This document shows positions 1 through 6,961 of a stretch of DNA of 19,333 bases, one piece after another. The notes beneath the pieces were generated by a model. The model was not told the DNA's origin and did not search any database. It saw only the letters and a program-made list of their open reading frames with translations. The stretch is from Chloroflexota bacterium (GTDB taxonomy: Bacteria; Chloroflexota; UBA6077): assembly GCA_021788565.1 (NCBI GenBank), contig JAJYKO010000013.1, positions 1-19,333 on the forward strand. Reading direction: 5' to 3'. Each line of letters opens with the position of its first letter. Position 1 is the first letter of the stretch. A program made the translations under genes and the position numbers.

Positions 1-831
1 GTCCGCAGGGTGTTCGTCACCGCGCACGAGGTCGCCCCGGAGTGGCACGTGCGCACCCAGGCTGCCTTCCAGCGCCACACGGATAACGGGGTTTCCAAGA
101 CCGTGAACCTGGCCAACTCCGCCACCGTCGAGGACGTGGCAGCCGTGTACATGAAGGCCTACGAGCTGGGCTGCCTCGGCATCACCGTCTTCCGAGACGG
201 GTGCAAGAGCACGCAGGTCCTGCACGTCGGGTCCGAAGGCAAGACGGCCGAGGCCGAGCCCAGGGTAGCGGCGGCCGTCCATCCCACGTGGAGCCAGGAC
301 AAGATCAAGCCGAGGCCGAGGATCGTGGCCGGGCACACCTACAGGGCCGAGACGCCACTCGGGACCGCCTTCGTGACGGTGAACCGGAACGGGTCCAACG
401 AGCCCTTCGAGGTGTTCCTGAACGTCGGAAAGGCGGGAAGCGACACCGCCGCGGTTGCCGAGGCCATCGGCAGGCTCGTCTCCCTGGTATTGAGGCTTCC
501 ATCCCCGCTGGCTCCGACCGTGCGGCTGCGCGAAGTGGTGTCGCAGCTCCTCGGAATAGGCGGTGGCCGGCAACTCGGCTTCGGAAGGGAGCGGGTGCGC
601 TCGCTACCCGATGCGGTGGCTCAAGTGCTATCCGAGAACCTGAGGTCCGAGCCTACCATCGAGATCGAAGGGGCCGCTCCGGTCCAGCTGGAACTGGAGG
701 CTCTGAAAGACGAGACCGAAGACGAGGAACCGACCCGCATAGGGGACCTCTGTCCGGACTGCGGCCACGCGACGCTGGTCTACGAAGAGGGCTGCCACAA
801 GTGCTACAGCTGCGGCTTCAGCGAGTGCTGA
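1..831 (+). CDS. nrdJ: Vitamin B12-dependent (class II) ribonucleotide reductase, C-terminal part
   Basis: The protein is open at the left edge; 276 residues are visible, ending at the TGA at 829-831. The enzyme reduces ribonucleotides to deoxyribonucleotides in the cytoplasm using adenosylcobalamin and needs no oxygen. The first part shows the end of the catalytic barrel (VSKTVNLANSATVEDV, then KAYELGCLGITVFRDG), typical of NrdJ. The middle, from about PRPRIVAGHTYRAETPLGTA, matches the TSCPD domain found at the C-terminus of many NrdJ proteins. The tail is a zinc-ribbon-like stretch with two CxxC pairs (CPDC and CHKC) and a final CGFSEC, a C-x4-C pair of the kind that re-reduces the active site in class II enzymes. 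The family call is secure; the N-terminal catalytic cysteine and radical site lie outside the window. An open frame in +3 (201-839) is an Arg/Gly-rich shadow. Confidence 0.93.
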   Translation, partial: VRRVFVTAHEVAPEWHVRTQAAFQRHTDNGVSKTVNLANSATVEDVAAVYMKAYELGCLGITVFRDGCKSTQVLHVGSEGKTAEAEPRVAAAVHPTWSQDKIKPRPRIVAGHTYRAETPLGTAFVTVNRNGSNEPFEVFLNVGKAGSDTAAVAEAIGRLVSLVLRLPSPLAPTVRLREVVSQLLGIGGGRQLGFGRERVRSLPDAVAQVLSENLRSEPTIEIEGAAPVQLELEALKDETEDEEPTRIGDLCPDCGHATLVYEEGCHKCYSCGFSEC

Positions 832-874
832 GGGCGTAACTCATGACTCGCGAATAGCCGTTCGCTTTCGGCAC

Positions 875-911
875 CGATTGACGGTCGAGGTTCTTCCTCG
901 ACCGTCAATCG
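875..911 (+). terminator. Perfect 16-bp hairpin after nrdJ
   Basis: Arms 875-890 (CGATTGACGGTCGAGG) and 896-911 are exact reverse complements around the five-base loop TTCTT. It starts 43 bp after the nrdJ stop and lies upstream of the next promoter. No T-run follows, so it is either an atypical intrinsic terminator or a 3'-end stabilising structure. The hairpin is seen directly; its function is inferred from position. Confidence 0.7.
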
Positions 912-972
912 ACGTTCGGCGGCCAGTTCATGTCGTGGCGAAGTAGCGGCTTCTGTCGTCGCGAATAGGTGG

Positions 973-1001
973 TTGACGTCTCATGGACGACGGCGTATAA
1001 C
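973..1001 (+). promoter_or_regulatory. Sigma-70-type promoter for the two-component pair
   Basis: A -35 box TTGACG (973-978) and a -10 box TATAAC (996-1001) are separated by exactly 17 bp. Each matches consensus at five of six positions. The predicted start near 1008 would leave a leader of about 40 nt before the kinase GTG at 1047. This is the best promoter match I found in the window. Confidence 0.65.
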
Positions 1002-1046
1002 GCTAGCACCACGTACCAATAATAGCCCCGGAGTGGTGCCCCCGCT

Positions 1047-2303
1047 GTGGTGAGTGTTGCGAACGAAGCGCAACTGGCCGTTGAGCGACGGGCTCGCCAA
1101 ATGCAACTCGTCAACGACGTGGCGCTACGCTTGAGCTCCATTCTCGCCGTCGAGGAGTTGCTTTGGGAGGTCGTGCGCCTAATCCAGTCGACTTTTGGCT
1201 ATTACTACGTCAACATCTCCACCGTTGACGAAGCGCGAAGCGTTGTCATATGTCGTGCTGCCTGGGACATCACGGGGCCCAGGCGAGACCTGATTGGCTG
1301 GGAGCTTCGCATCCGGGACGAGGGCATGGGAGGGTGGGTAGCCTGGAGTGGCGAGCCCGTACTGGCCGAGGACGTAGCGCTCGAGAGTCATTACTACTTC
1401 GATCCTCGCTTCCCATCTACCAGTTCCGAAGTCACAGTCCCGATTAAGCGCGGAAGCCGGACGATAGGCGTGGTCGACGTCCAGGATGTGAAAACCTGCG
1501 GCTTCGATGCTGATGACGTCACCCTCTTGGAGACTCTGGCCCGTCAAGTATCCGTGGCACTCGAGAACGCCGCTCTGTTTGAAGAGTTGACGCGGTCCAG
1601 GGTTGCCCTAGAGCGGAAAGCTTGCGATTTGGACGACTTCGTAGAGCAGAGCGCCCGTGCACAGGAGGAGGAGCGCCGGCGTATTGCTTCCGACCTACAT
1701 GATGGTGTGATGCAGCTTCTCATTGGATCTCGGTTCGAGCTGGAGACGCTTCGCACCGCACGTCTCGCACTCCCGGCACCTGTGCTTGAGCAACTTGGCA
1801 ATGTCAGCGGCGTTTTGGCTGAATGCAGTGAAGAGATGCGCAGGGTCATATTTGACCTTTATCCCCCGGGGCTCGAGGATCTTGGGTTGCTGCCTGCTCT
1901 TCAGAAACACGTGTCGACCTTCCGCCGCCTGTCGGGCCTCGGTTGTGTCTTGCGGACTGCGGGTCGCCCCGTAAGGTTGTCTTCTCAGGCAGAGCTGGCG
2001 GCGTATCGCATCGTCCAAGAGGCCTTGAGCAATGTCTTCAAACATGCTGGTGGCGCCGACCCAACGATCGAGTTGCGGTTCAGCCGCAGTGGCTTGCGCA
2101 TAGTGGTCCGCGATGGCGGCTGCGGTTTTGAACAGGATCGCTTGGATCGAAGCCGACCTCGTTTTGGCCTTGAAAACATGCGCCGGAAGGCCATGAGCAT
2201 TGGGGCGACGCTGGACATTCGATCAGGTGAGGGGCAGGGGACTACCGTAACCCTCTCTATCCCTCGAGGTGCCGGAAGACCGGGAGGTACCTCTCGTGCG
2301 TGA
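1047..2303 (+). CDS. Soluble GAF-domain sensor histidine kinase (NarX/DegS-type, HisKA_3)
   Basis: This 418-residue kinase has no hydrophobic membrane segment, so it is probably cytoplasmic. Residues about 25-175 form a GAF domain, which usually binds a small ligand, haem or an Fe-S cluster. A short coiled linker (about 180-210) leads to the HisKA_3 dimerisation domain with the H-box ERRRIASDLHDG; the phospho-acceptor is His218. The C-terminal HATPase domain shows the N-box (YRIVQEALSNVFKHAGG, Asn329), DGGCGF (Asp356) and the lid motif RFGLENMRRKA. The start is a GTG at 1047, immediately followed by another GTG at 1050; GGAG at 1030-1033 is a weak, slightly distant ribosome site, so the exact start is uncertain. 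It overlaps the next gene, a NarL-type regulator, with which it must form a two-component pair. The signal cannot be told from sequence. Confidence 0.9.
   Translation: MVSVANEAQLAVERRARQMQLVNDVALRLSSILAVEELLWEVVRLIQSTFGYYYVNISTVDEARSVVICRAAWDITGPRRDLIGWELRIRDEGMGGWVAWSGEPVLAEDVALESHYYFDPRFPSTSSEVTVPIKRGSRTIGVVDVQDVKTCGFDADDVTLLETLARQVSVALENAALFEELTRSRVALERKACDLDDFVEQSARAQEEERRRIASDLHDGVMQLLIGSRFELETLRTARLALPAPVLEQLGNVSGVLAECSEEMRRVIFDLYPPGLEDLGLLPALQKHVSTFRRLSGLGCVLRTAGRPVRLSSQAELAAYRIVQEALSNVFKHAGGADPTIELRFSRSGLRIVVRDGGCGFEQDRLDRSRPRFGLENMRRKAMSIGATLDIRSGEGQGTTVTLSIPRGAGRPGGTSRA
2282..2287 (+). promoter_or_regulatory. Ribosome binding site that fixes the response-regulator start
   Basis: GGGAGG lies inside the 3' end of the kinase gene, eight bases before the GTG at 2296. 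The longer frame start at 2269 has only a GAGG one base away, which is too close, so 2296 is preferred. Confidence 0.6.
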
Positions 2304-2940
2304 GCCGATCCGCATTCTGCTGGTGGACGATCACCCTGTGGTTCGTCAGGGACTTCGCACAATGTTGGCTTCCGCTGAAGGATTCGACGTCGTAGGGGAA
2401 GCGGAAAACGGGGCTGCGGCACTGCGGAAGGTGGAACAGCTGAACCCCCATGTGGTCCTGCTGGACATCCGCATGCCTGGCCAGGACGGCATGCAGCTGG
2501 CGCGACAGATCAAGCGTGTTAAGCTCGCCACCAAGGTCATCATTCTCACCGTCTACGACGACCCGGGTTACGCCTCACGAAGCCTGGAGGCGGGCGCTGA
2601 CGGGTTTCTGATTAAGAGTGCTGGGCTGGCGGAGATAGCGGACGCCATAAGGGCCGTACACGCGGGGGAGGTGGTGGTGGCCCCTGAGGTGGCAGGCGAC
2701 CTGATCGCCCAGTATGCGACCCTCGTCAGGGAACGAGCCCGGGATGCTGGTAGTCTCTCCGAGACGGAACGGCTGATCCTCAACGCGATGGCGCAAGGGA
2801 CCACCTATCGGGGGATAGCCAAAGAATTGCAGCTGAGCGAAATCACCGTGAGGAGGCGTGTCCAGGACATTTATCGGAAGTTGAATGTCTCTGATCGGGC
2901 AGAGGCCGTGGCAACAGCTATCAGAGAAGGATTGATTTGA
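2296..2940 (+). CDS. NarL/LuxR-family response regulator
   Basis: With the GTG at 2296 the product has 214 residues, normal for NarL-type regulators, and overlaps the kinase gene by 8 bp, implying translational coupling. The receiver domain begins at once (REPIRILLVDDHPVVRQG). It has the acidic pair Asp11-Asp12, the phospho-acceptor Asp57 in VVLLDIRMPG, the switch Thr in VIILTVYDD and the conserved Lys in GFLIKSAG. The C-terminal LuxR-type helix-turn-helix starts at SLSETERLILNAMAQG. Its recognition helix reads SEITVRRRVQDIYRKL, where most family members have K(N/T)H, a modest departure in the DNA-contacting helix. It should be phosphorylated by the upstream kinase. The large metabolic operon starting 360 bp downstream is an obvious candidate target, but this is inferred only from proximity. 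Confidence 0.92.
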   Translation: MREPIRILLVDDHPVVRQGLRTMLASAEGFDVVGEAENGAAALRKVEQLNPHVVLLDIRMPGQDGMQLARQIKRVKLATKVIILTVYDDPGYASRSLEAGADGFLIKSAGLAEIADAIRAVHAGEVVVAPEVAGDLIAQYATLVRERARDAGSLSETERLILNAMAQGTTYRGIAKELQLSEITVRRRVQDIYRKLNVSDRAEAVATAIREGLI

Positions 2941-2949
2941 TCCGCCCCA

Positions 2950-2971
2950 CTGATCGCGATTGCGCGATCAG
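2950..2971 (+). terminator. 9-bp perfect hairpin after the two-component genes
   Basis: CTGATCGCG (2950-2958) pairs exactly with CGCGATCAG (2963-2971) around the loop ATTG, starting ten bases after the regulator stop. No T-run follows. Its position suggests a terminator that separates the regulators from the downstream operon. Confidence 0.55.
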
Positions 2972-3299
2972 GTGACCGCAGTTGTACTAGACTCAGGGCG
3001 CACGCCCGACCATTATTGGCCGGTCATTTCATCGCACAAGGGGTCGTTACTGCACAACTCCAGGCCGGTTCGCCAGATGTCCGGCACGACCGTGAGCGTT
3101 ACCAAACCGTGTTCGCGGAGTGAGAGGAGTATTTGCTTCGTGAAGGGGTCGGGGTGGCTACTGCCCCGGTGCTGCCTCAGCTGCAACACTTGGTAACCCA
3201 TCTGTGAGGCGCTAGGCCGCTCTACTACGGGCCACCCGTGCGGGTGCCCCCTATTTCACCAACGACCTTGGTGCCTATCTCCATGGGGAGGTTTTACAC
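2972..3299 (+). other. Long non-coding gap upstream of the metabolic operon
   Basis: This stretch of 328 bp holds no gene I can support. Two short overlapping frames exist: plus strand from 2960, 78 codons, and minus strand 3201-3013, 62 codons. Neither resembles a family I recognise, and the plus-strand one begins inside the hairpin. I found no convincing -35/-10 pair, although the operon promoter should lie here. A bulged inverted repeat is at 3229-3249 and a strong ribosome site (GGGGAGG, 3285-3291) sits eight bases before the GTG at 3300. It is the natural place for regulator binding. Confidence 0.5.
3229..3249 (+). promoter_or_regulatory. Inverted repeat in the operon leader
   Basis: GGGCCACCCG (3229-3238) can pair with CGGGTGCCC (3241-3249), leaving one bulged C. 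The nominal two-base loop means the innermost pairs would open in RNA. It lies about 50 bp before the DUF917 start, so it could be an operator half-site pair or a leader hairpin. Function is unproven. Confidence 0.3.
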
Positions 3300-4421
3300 G
3301 TGTCTGTCTATACCTTTGCACCCGGGGATGTTGATCCCCTGCTGGAGGGCCTGGCTGTGTTCGGCACAGGTGGCGGGGGTTCCGCGGAATGGGGACGAGC
3401 CATCATGCGGAACGATTTCGCCCGTGGCCGTCTACCGAAGGTCGTGTCTCTCGAAGACATCTCCAACGAAGCCACGGTGGTCAGTGGCGGCATCATGGGG
3501 TCAGTCAAGCGGCTGGAGGAGTTTGGTACCGAGGCCATCATGGCTCACTGGGAGGAGAACTTCGAGCTGGAGGCAGTGACCAGGGTCATGGAAGGTATCC
3601 TCGGTAAGAAAATCGACTACATGGTCCCCTTTGAAGTGGGTGGCCTCAACACCCCTGTGGTGCTCTCTCTGGGGGCGAGGCTGGGTTTCCCCATTATTGA
3701 CGGCGATGCTCTGGGACGCGCAGCTCCCGAGACCCAGATGACCAGCTTCATTGGCCACGGTGTGCCTCTCACCCCCATGCCACTGATCGATTACTACGGC
3801 AACGTCGTGATAGTTCGGGATGCCGTAAATCCGACCTATTCCGACCAGCTAGGTCGATGGGTGGTCAGCAACGGCGGGGGCTTGGGGGCCAACAATCATT
3901 ACCCCATGACGGGGCTGCAGGCCAAAGGAGCGATCATTCCCGGCACCATCAGCGCAGCCCTGCGCCTGGGCCGGGCTATCCTGACTGCCAGGCTTGAGCG
4001 CCGGGATCCTATAGAGGCCATAACGGCCCAACTGGGCGGCACCCGGCTCTTCGAGTGCGAGATTCTGCGACTGGACGAGGAGGAGCGCCTTGGCTTCTAC
4101 TTCACCACCGCTCACCTGCGGGGAGTAGCCAACTTTGGGGGCCGCTCCGCCAGACTGGTGATCAAGAACGAGACGATGCTGCTGGAGGTAGAGGGTAAAC
4201 CCCGGGTGATCTTCCCTGACCTCGTGCTGCTGCTGGAACCGGGAACCGGTCGGGGGATCATGAGCATCGAGCTGAAGGTGGGGATGAAGATGGTGCTGGT
4301 GGGCGTGCCCTGCAGTTCTCGACTCAGAGAGGCTGTGGTCGACCCCGTTGGGGCCCAGGCCTTCAGCCCGGAGAGGTACGGCCGGCCGGACCTGCAGTAC
4401 CGGCCCATCGAGGAACTCTGA
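3300..4421 (+). CDS. DUF917 family protein (S-methyl-thiohydantoin desulfurase-like)
   Basis: This 373-residue cytoplasmic protein carries the marks of the DUF917 family. It has an early glycine-rich loop (FGTGGGGS, about residues 21-28), MVPFEVGGLN near 108-117 and the signature DGDALGRAAPETQM at 134-147. The family is now named after S-methyl-thiohydantoin desulfurase and is often found beside hydantoinase/oxoprolinase-type genes, but the true substrate of most members, including this one, is unknown. Length is normal for the family. The GTG start is well supported by GGGGAGG eight bases upstream. It is the first gene of a tightly spaced block; the next gene starts 13 bp after its stop. By association it should act on a cyclic or amide-like compound imported by the ABC transporter encoded downstream; that is inference. 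Confidence 0.85.
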   Translation: MSVYTFAPGDVDPLLEGLAVFGTGGGGSAEWGRAIMRNDFARGRLPKVVSLEDISNEATVVSGGIMGSVKRLEEFGTEAIMAHWEENFELEAVTRVMEGILGKKIDYMVPFEVGGLNTPVVLSLGARLGFPIIDGDALGRAAPETQMTSFIGHGVPLTPMPLIDYYGNVVIVRDAVNPTYSDQLGRWVVSNGGGLGANNHYPMTGLQAKGAIIPGTISAALRLGRAILTARLERRDPIEAITAQLGGTRLFECEILRLDEEERLGFYFTTAHLRGVANFGGRSARLVIKNETMLLEVEGKPRVIFPDLVLLLEPGTGRGIMSIELKVGMKMVLVGVPCSSRLREAVVDPVGAQAFSPERYGRPDLQYRPIEEL

Positions 4422-4422
4422 C

Positions 4423-4428
4423 AAGGGG
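4423..4428 (+). promoter_or_regulatory. Ribosome binding site that fixes the UroD-like start
   Basis: AAGGGG stands six bases before the ATG at 4435. The same frame is open upstream to 4348 inside the preceding gene, but that extension has no family similarity and no ribosome site, so 4435 is the start. Confidence 0.6.
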
Positions 4429-4434
4429 ATAATT

Positions 4435-5577
4435 ATGAACAGCCGTGAACGGGTACTGGCGGCCCTAGCTCGTAAGGAGCCAGATCGGGTTCCGGTGGAC
4501 TTTGGTAGCACCTGGATCACCACGATCACCATCCCAGCCTATGAGGCGTTGATGCGCCACCTGGGAATCCAGAGCGAGGTCGTGGTGATGGAGCGGTCTC
4601 AGCAGGTGTGCATGGTGGACGAGCGGATACTGGAGATGTTCCACGTTGACACCCGAGGCGTCTTCTACGGCCTGCCGGAACTAGCGCGAAATCAGTTTGT
4701 GGAACTGGGGAAGGACGTTTATCGCGACTCCTGGGGTGTCACCTGGCATAAGCCCCCTTCTTCCTACTACTTCGACATGCTGAAACCGGCGCTGGGCGGA
4801 GAGATCACCTTGAATGATGTGATGACTCATCCGTGGCCCGACCCTGACGATCCCGGCTACACCCGCGGTCTTCGAGATCGCGTCACGAGGCAGCGGCAGT
4901 CGAGTGACCGCGCCCTGGTCCTCAACCTGTCAAATTGGGTGCTCCAGTGCAGCCAGTTTGTTCGTGGGTTCGACGACTGGTTCGCTGATCTGATCCAACA
5001 GCCTCGCCTCATGGAGGCCATTTTCGACGCGATCACCGAGTCGCTGGAGGGCGTCATCGCGAATGTCCTGAACGAGGTCGGCGACCTGGTGGATGTGGTC
5101 TCGGTCTCCGATGATATGGGGCATCAGGAAAGGACCTGCGTTCGGCCAGAGCTGTACCGGAAGCTGATCAAACCGCGTCACGCCCGCATGATGGAGGCGA
5201 TCAAGTCCCGCACGAGGGCTCCAGTGATGTGGCATACCTGTGGATCGGTGTACGAACTGCTCGACGATCTAATAGAGATCGGGGTAGATGCCCTCAACCC
5301 CGTCCAAAAGAACGCAGCCAAGATGGAAGCCGAAAGGCTGAAGGCTGAGTTCGGCGACAGAATCAGCTTTTGGGGAGGGGTGGATGCCATCAGCGTTCTG
5401 CCCTTCGGCACCGAACAAGATGTCAAGGAGGAGGTCCGCCGCACCATTAGAGCCATGGCTCGCGGTGGCGGCCTTATCCTGAACAGTGTCCACAATATCC
5501 AGCCCAACGTTCCGGTATCCAACATTCTGGCGCTGTTCGAGGCAGCACAGGAGTTCGGACAGTATCCAATCAACTGA
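4435..5577 (+). CDS. Uroporphyrinogen decarboxylase-fold protein (MtaA/UroD-like, probable methyltransferase)
   Basis: The 380-residue product opens with the family signature RERVLAALARKEPDRVPVDFG and has the length of a UroD TIM barrel. Many such proteins in anaerobic catabolic operons are not haem enzymes but methyltransferases, acting with corrinoid proteins or on methylated substrates. MWHTCGS places His267 and Cys269 where MtaA/MtbA-type enzymes have their first zinc ligands. The usual distal Cys is absent; the C-terminal region reads ILNSVHNIQPNVP, so a His (or no metal) may take its place. No haem genes and no corrinoid protein are encoded nearby, which argues against a haem role and leaves the methyl acceptor unknown. 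Co-transcription with DUF917 suggests a joint step on the same substrate. Fold assignment is secure; reaction is not. Confidence 0.85.
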   Translation: MNSRERVLAALARKEPDRVPVDFGSTWITTITIPAYEALMRHLGIQSEVVVMERSQQVCMVDERILEMFHVDTRGVFYGLPELARNQFVELGKDVYRDSWGVTWHKPPSSYYFDMLKPALGGEITLNDVMTHPWPDPDDPGYTRGLRDRVTRQRQSSDRALVLNLSNWVLQCSQFVRGFDDWFADLIQQPRLMEAIFDAITESLEGVIANVLNEVGDLVDVVSVSDDMGHQERTCVRPELYRKLIKPRHARMMEAIKSRTRAPVMWHTCGSVYELLDDLIEIGVDALNPVQKNAAKMEAERLKAEFGDRISFWGGVDAISVLPFGTEQDVKEEVRRTIRAMARGGGLILNSVHNIQPNVPVSNILALFEAAQEFGQYPIN

Positions 5578-5693
5578 GCGCAGTGAATTCCGACGGATCA
5601 GGTGGGACAAGTGCAGGGTCGGGCGTTCTTGAGCAGGACTTATTTGGCCGCGAGCCCCAAGCCACTGGTGCGCGGGACACGCGCCGCCAGAGT

Positions 5694-5698
5694 GGAGG
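5694..5698 (+). promoter_or_regulatory. Ribosome binding site that fixes the flavoprotein start
   Basis: GGAGG lies seven bases before the GTG at 5706. The frame is open back to a GTG at 5583, but the extra 41 residues are Gly/Ser-rich and precede the point where the Rossmann-like strand begins, so the shorter form is preferred. The 128 bp between 5577 and 5706 then becomes an intergenic gap with no clear signal. Confidence 0.55.
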
Positions 5699-5705
5699 CG
5701 AAGTA

Positions 5706-6446
5706 GTGGCGTCGTTGCGACTTTTGGGGATCTGCGGCAGTCCTCGTCCCGGGGGAAACAGTCGCTATTTACTCGAGACCGCACTGGGGGCGGCCCGGGA
5801 GGCGGCGGGTGAGCGGATGGAGACGGAGTTGGTGGGGCTGTCTGGGCTGAAGATAGAGCCATGCAACTCCTGCTTCACCTGCGGGAAGCGCAACGGTGAG
5901 TGTTTCATCAAGGACGACTTCGCGTTCCTGCGGGATAAGTGGGCCGCCGCCGACGCCATAATCTATTCGATACCGGTGTATCACATGGGGATACCCGGAC
6001 AGCTCAAGTGCTTCATCGACCGGCTGGGAAACAGTCTGTGGAGTTATTACGGGGGGGTAGTGGCCAAGAGCTTGAAGGTGTTTGGCGTGATCACCCAGGG
6101 GGCGCACCTGTTCGCTGGCCAGGAGCAGGCCACGACGGCTCTCATCCTCCATTCGCTTGTGATGGGAGGCATACCGGTGACTGGTGACCCCTGGGAGTCT
6201 TACATTGGGGCCGCCGGGTGGACTCGATGTGCCGAACGGAAGGACTCGCTTCGCCGGTTGGTGGATGAGGGAGACGAGGACGCGCTCGTCACCGTACGGG
6301 CCGCACGGAGCCTTGGGCGGCGGACGGCGCAGATGGCGCTGCTGGTCAGGGCTGGCGGGGAGAGCCTCCATAAGGAACTTTCCGAGGATGGAGGCTATTC
6401 CATCTTCCTGGACCGCATGCTGGATAACCGTGCGGCGACGACTTAG
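5706..6446 (+). CDS. Iron-sulfur flavoprotein (NADPH-dependent FMN reductase fold)
   Basis: The 246-residue product begins with SLRLLGICGSPRPGGNS, a flavodoxin-like strand and the FMN-phosphate loop (residues about 11-19). Cys53, Cys56, Cys59 and Cys66 form C-x2-C-x2-C-x6-C, the compact motif that binds a [4Fe-4S] cluster in archaeal-type iron-sulfur flavoproteins (Isf). SIPVYHMGIPGQLKCFIDR (about 88-106) is the conserved second flavin-binding and dimer segment. The C-terminal part beyond about residue 190 is longer than in typical Isf and I cannot assign it. Such proteins pass electrons between ferredoxin and flavin. The next gene, 15 bp on, encodes a ferredoxin and the one after that an AOR, so this is probably part of their electron path. 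Alternative: an FMN-dependent quinone or nitro reductase. Confidence 0.82.
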   Translation: MASLRLLGICGSPRPGGNSRYLLETALGAAREAAGERMETELVGLSGLKIEPCNSCFTCGKRNGECFIKDDFAFLRDKWAAADAIIYSIPVYHMGIPGQLKCFIDRLGNSLWSYYGGVVAKSLKVFGVITQGAHLFAGQEQATTALILHSLVMGGIPVTGDPWESYIGAAGWTRCAERKDSLRRLVDEGDEDALVTVRAARSLGRRTAQMALLVRAGGESLHKELSEDGGYSIFLDRMLDNRAATT

Positions 6447-6461
6447 GGAGGAGCGACGAGC

Positions 6462-6950
6462 ATGGGAGAAGCCCACCTGTTGAACATCCAGATAGACGCT
6501 ACAAAGTGCACGGCTTGCCAAGCCTGCGAGTTGTCCTGTTCCCTCACGAAGGAGGGAGCTTTTGCCCCGAGCCTCTCCAGGATTCGGGTAGTGCAGGTTC
6601 ATCATCGTGGCATGAACGTCCCTATTGTGTGCGTCAATTGCGCCGACGCTCCCTGCATCAAGGCGTGCCCCACAGGCGCTGTGTATCGGGACGACTCTGT
6701 GCCGGTTGTCAGGATCCAGGAGGCAGACTGCATCGGATGCGGAGACTGCGTCCGAGCCTGCCCTTTTGGCGCCGTGGATATGAACGAAGAGAGGGGCGTG
6801 GCCATCATGTGTGATCTGTGCGACGGCAAGCCTGTTTGTGTGGATCACTGCCTCTACGGCGCCCTCAGTTTCGGGCCGAATGCCAAAGTAGCTCAGGTCA
6901 AGCGGTTGGCCCAAGCCGAGGCTGTGGCAGCCCGCCATAGGGGCGAGTGA
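6462..6950 (+). CDS. Four-cluster ferredoxin, AOR electron-transfer subunit
   Basis: This 162-residue protein has sixteen cysteines in four sets: 16/19/22/26, 57/60/65/69, 90/93/96/100 and 117/120/126/130. The pattern fits four [4Fe-4S] clusters, as in HycB/AorA/BamC-like subunits. There is no Tat or Sec signal, so it is cytoplasmic. The ATG at 6462 follows GGGAGGAG by eight bases. It lies 15 bp after the flavoprotein gene and 11 bp before the aldehyde oxidoreductase gene. That arrangement matches two-gene ferredoxin-AOR units in anaerobic bacteria, where the small subunit takes electrons from the tungsten or molybdenum enzyme and hands them to a partner. Here the neighbouring Isf-like flavoprotein is the likely partner. 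Confidence 0.9.
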   Translation: MGEAHLLNIQIDATKCTACQACELSCSLTKEGAFAPSLSRIRVVQVHHRGMNVPIVCVNCADAPCIKACPTGAVYRDDSVPVVRIQEADCIGCGDCVRACPFGAVDMNEERGVAIMCDLCDGKPVCVDHCLYGALSFGPNAKVAQVKRLAQAEAVAARHRGE

Positions 6951-6961
6951 GGAGGGGAAGG

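Noticed and set aside
201..839. 212-codon plus-strand frame overlapping nrdJ
   Set aside because: Arg/Gly-rich shadow in another frame; the NrdJ frame has TSCPD and cysteine motifs.
2960..3196. 78-codon plus-strand frame after the response regulator
   Set aside because: It starts inside the 2950-2971 hairpin, lacks a ribosome site and matches no family I know.
3150..3215. Possible sigma-54 or weak sigma-70 promoter before DUF917
   Set aside because: TGG...GTGC spacing does not fit the -24/-12 rule, and no -35/-10 pair with a 16-18 bp spacer was convincing.
3849..4532. 227-codon minus-strand frame across the end of DUF917 and the start of the UroD-like gene
   Set aside because: Antisense shadow with no family similarity and no ribosome site.
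4435..5577. True haem-pathway uroporphyrinogen decarboxylase (hemE)
   Set aside because: The gene sits in a catabolic operon without other haem genes and has the HTCG motif and N-terminal signature of the methyltransferase-like branch.
5769..6938. 389-codon open frame on the minus strand opposite the flavoprotein and ferredoxin genes
   Set aside because: It is antisense to two well-supported genes, has no recognisable domain and reflects third-position GC bias.
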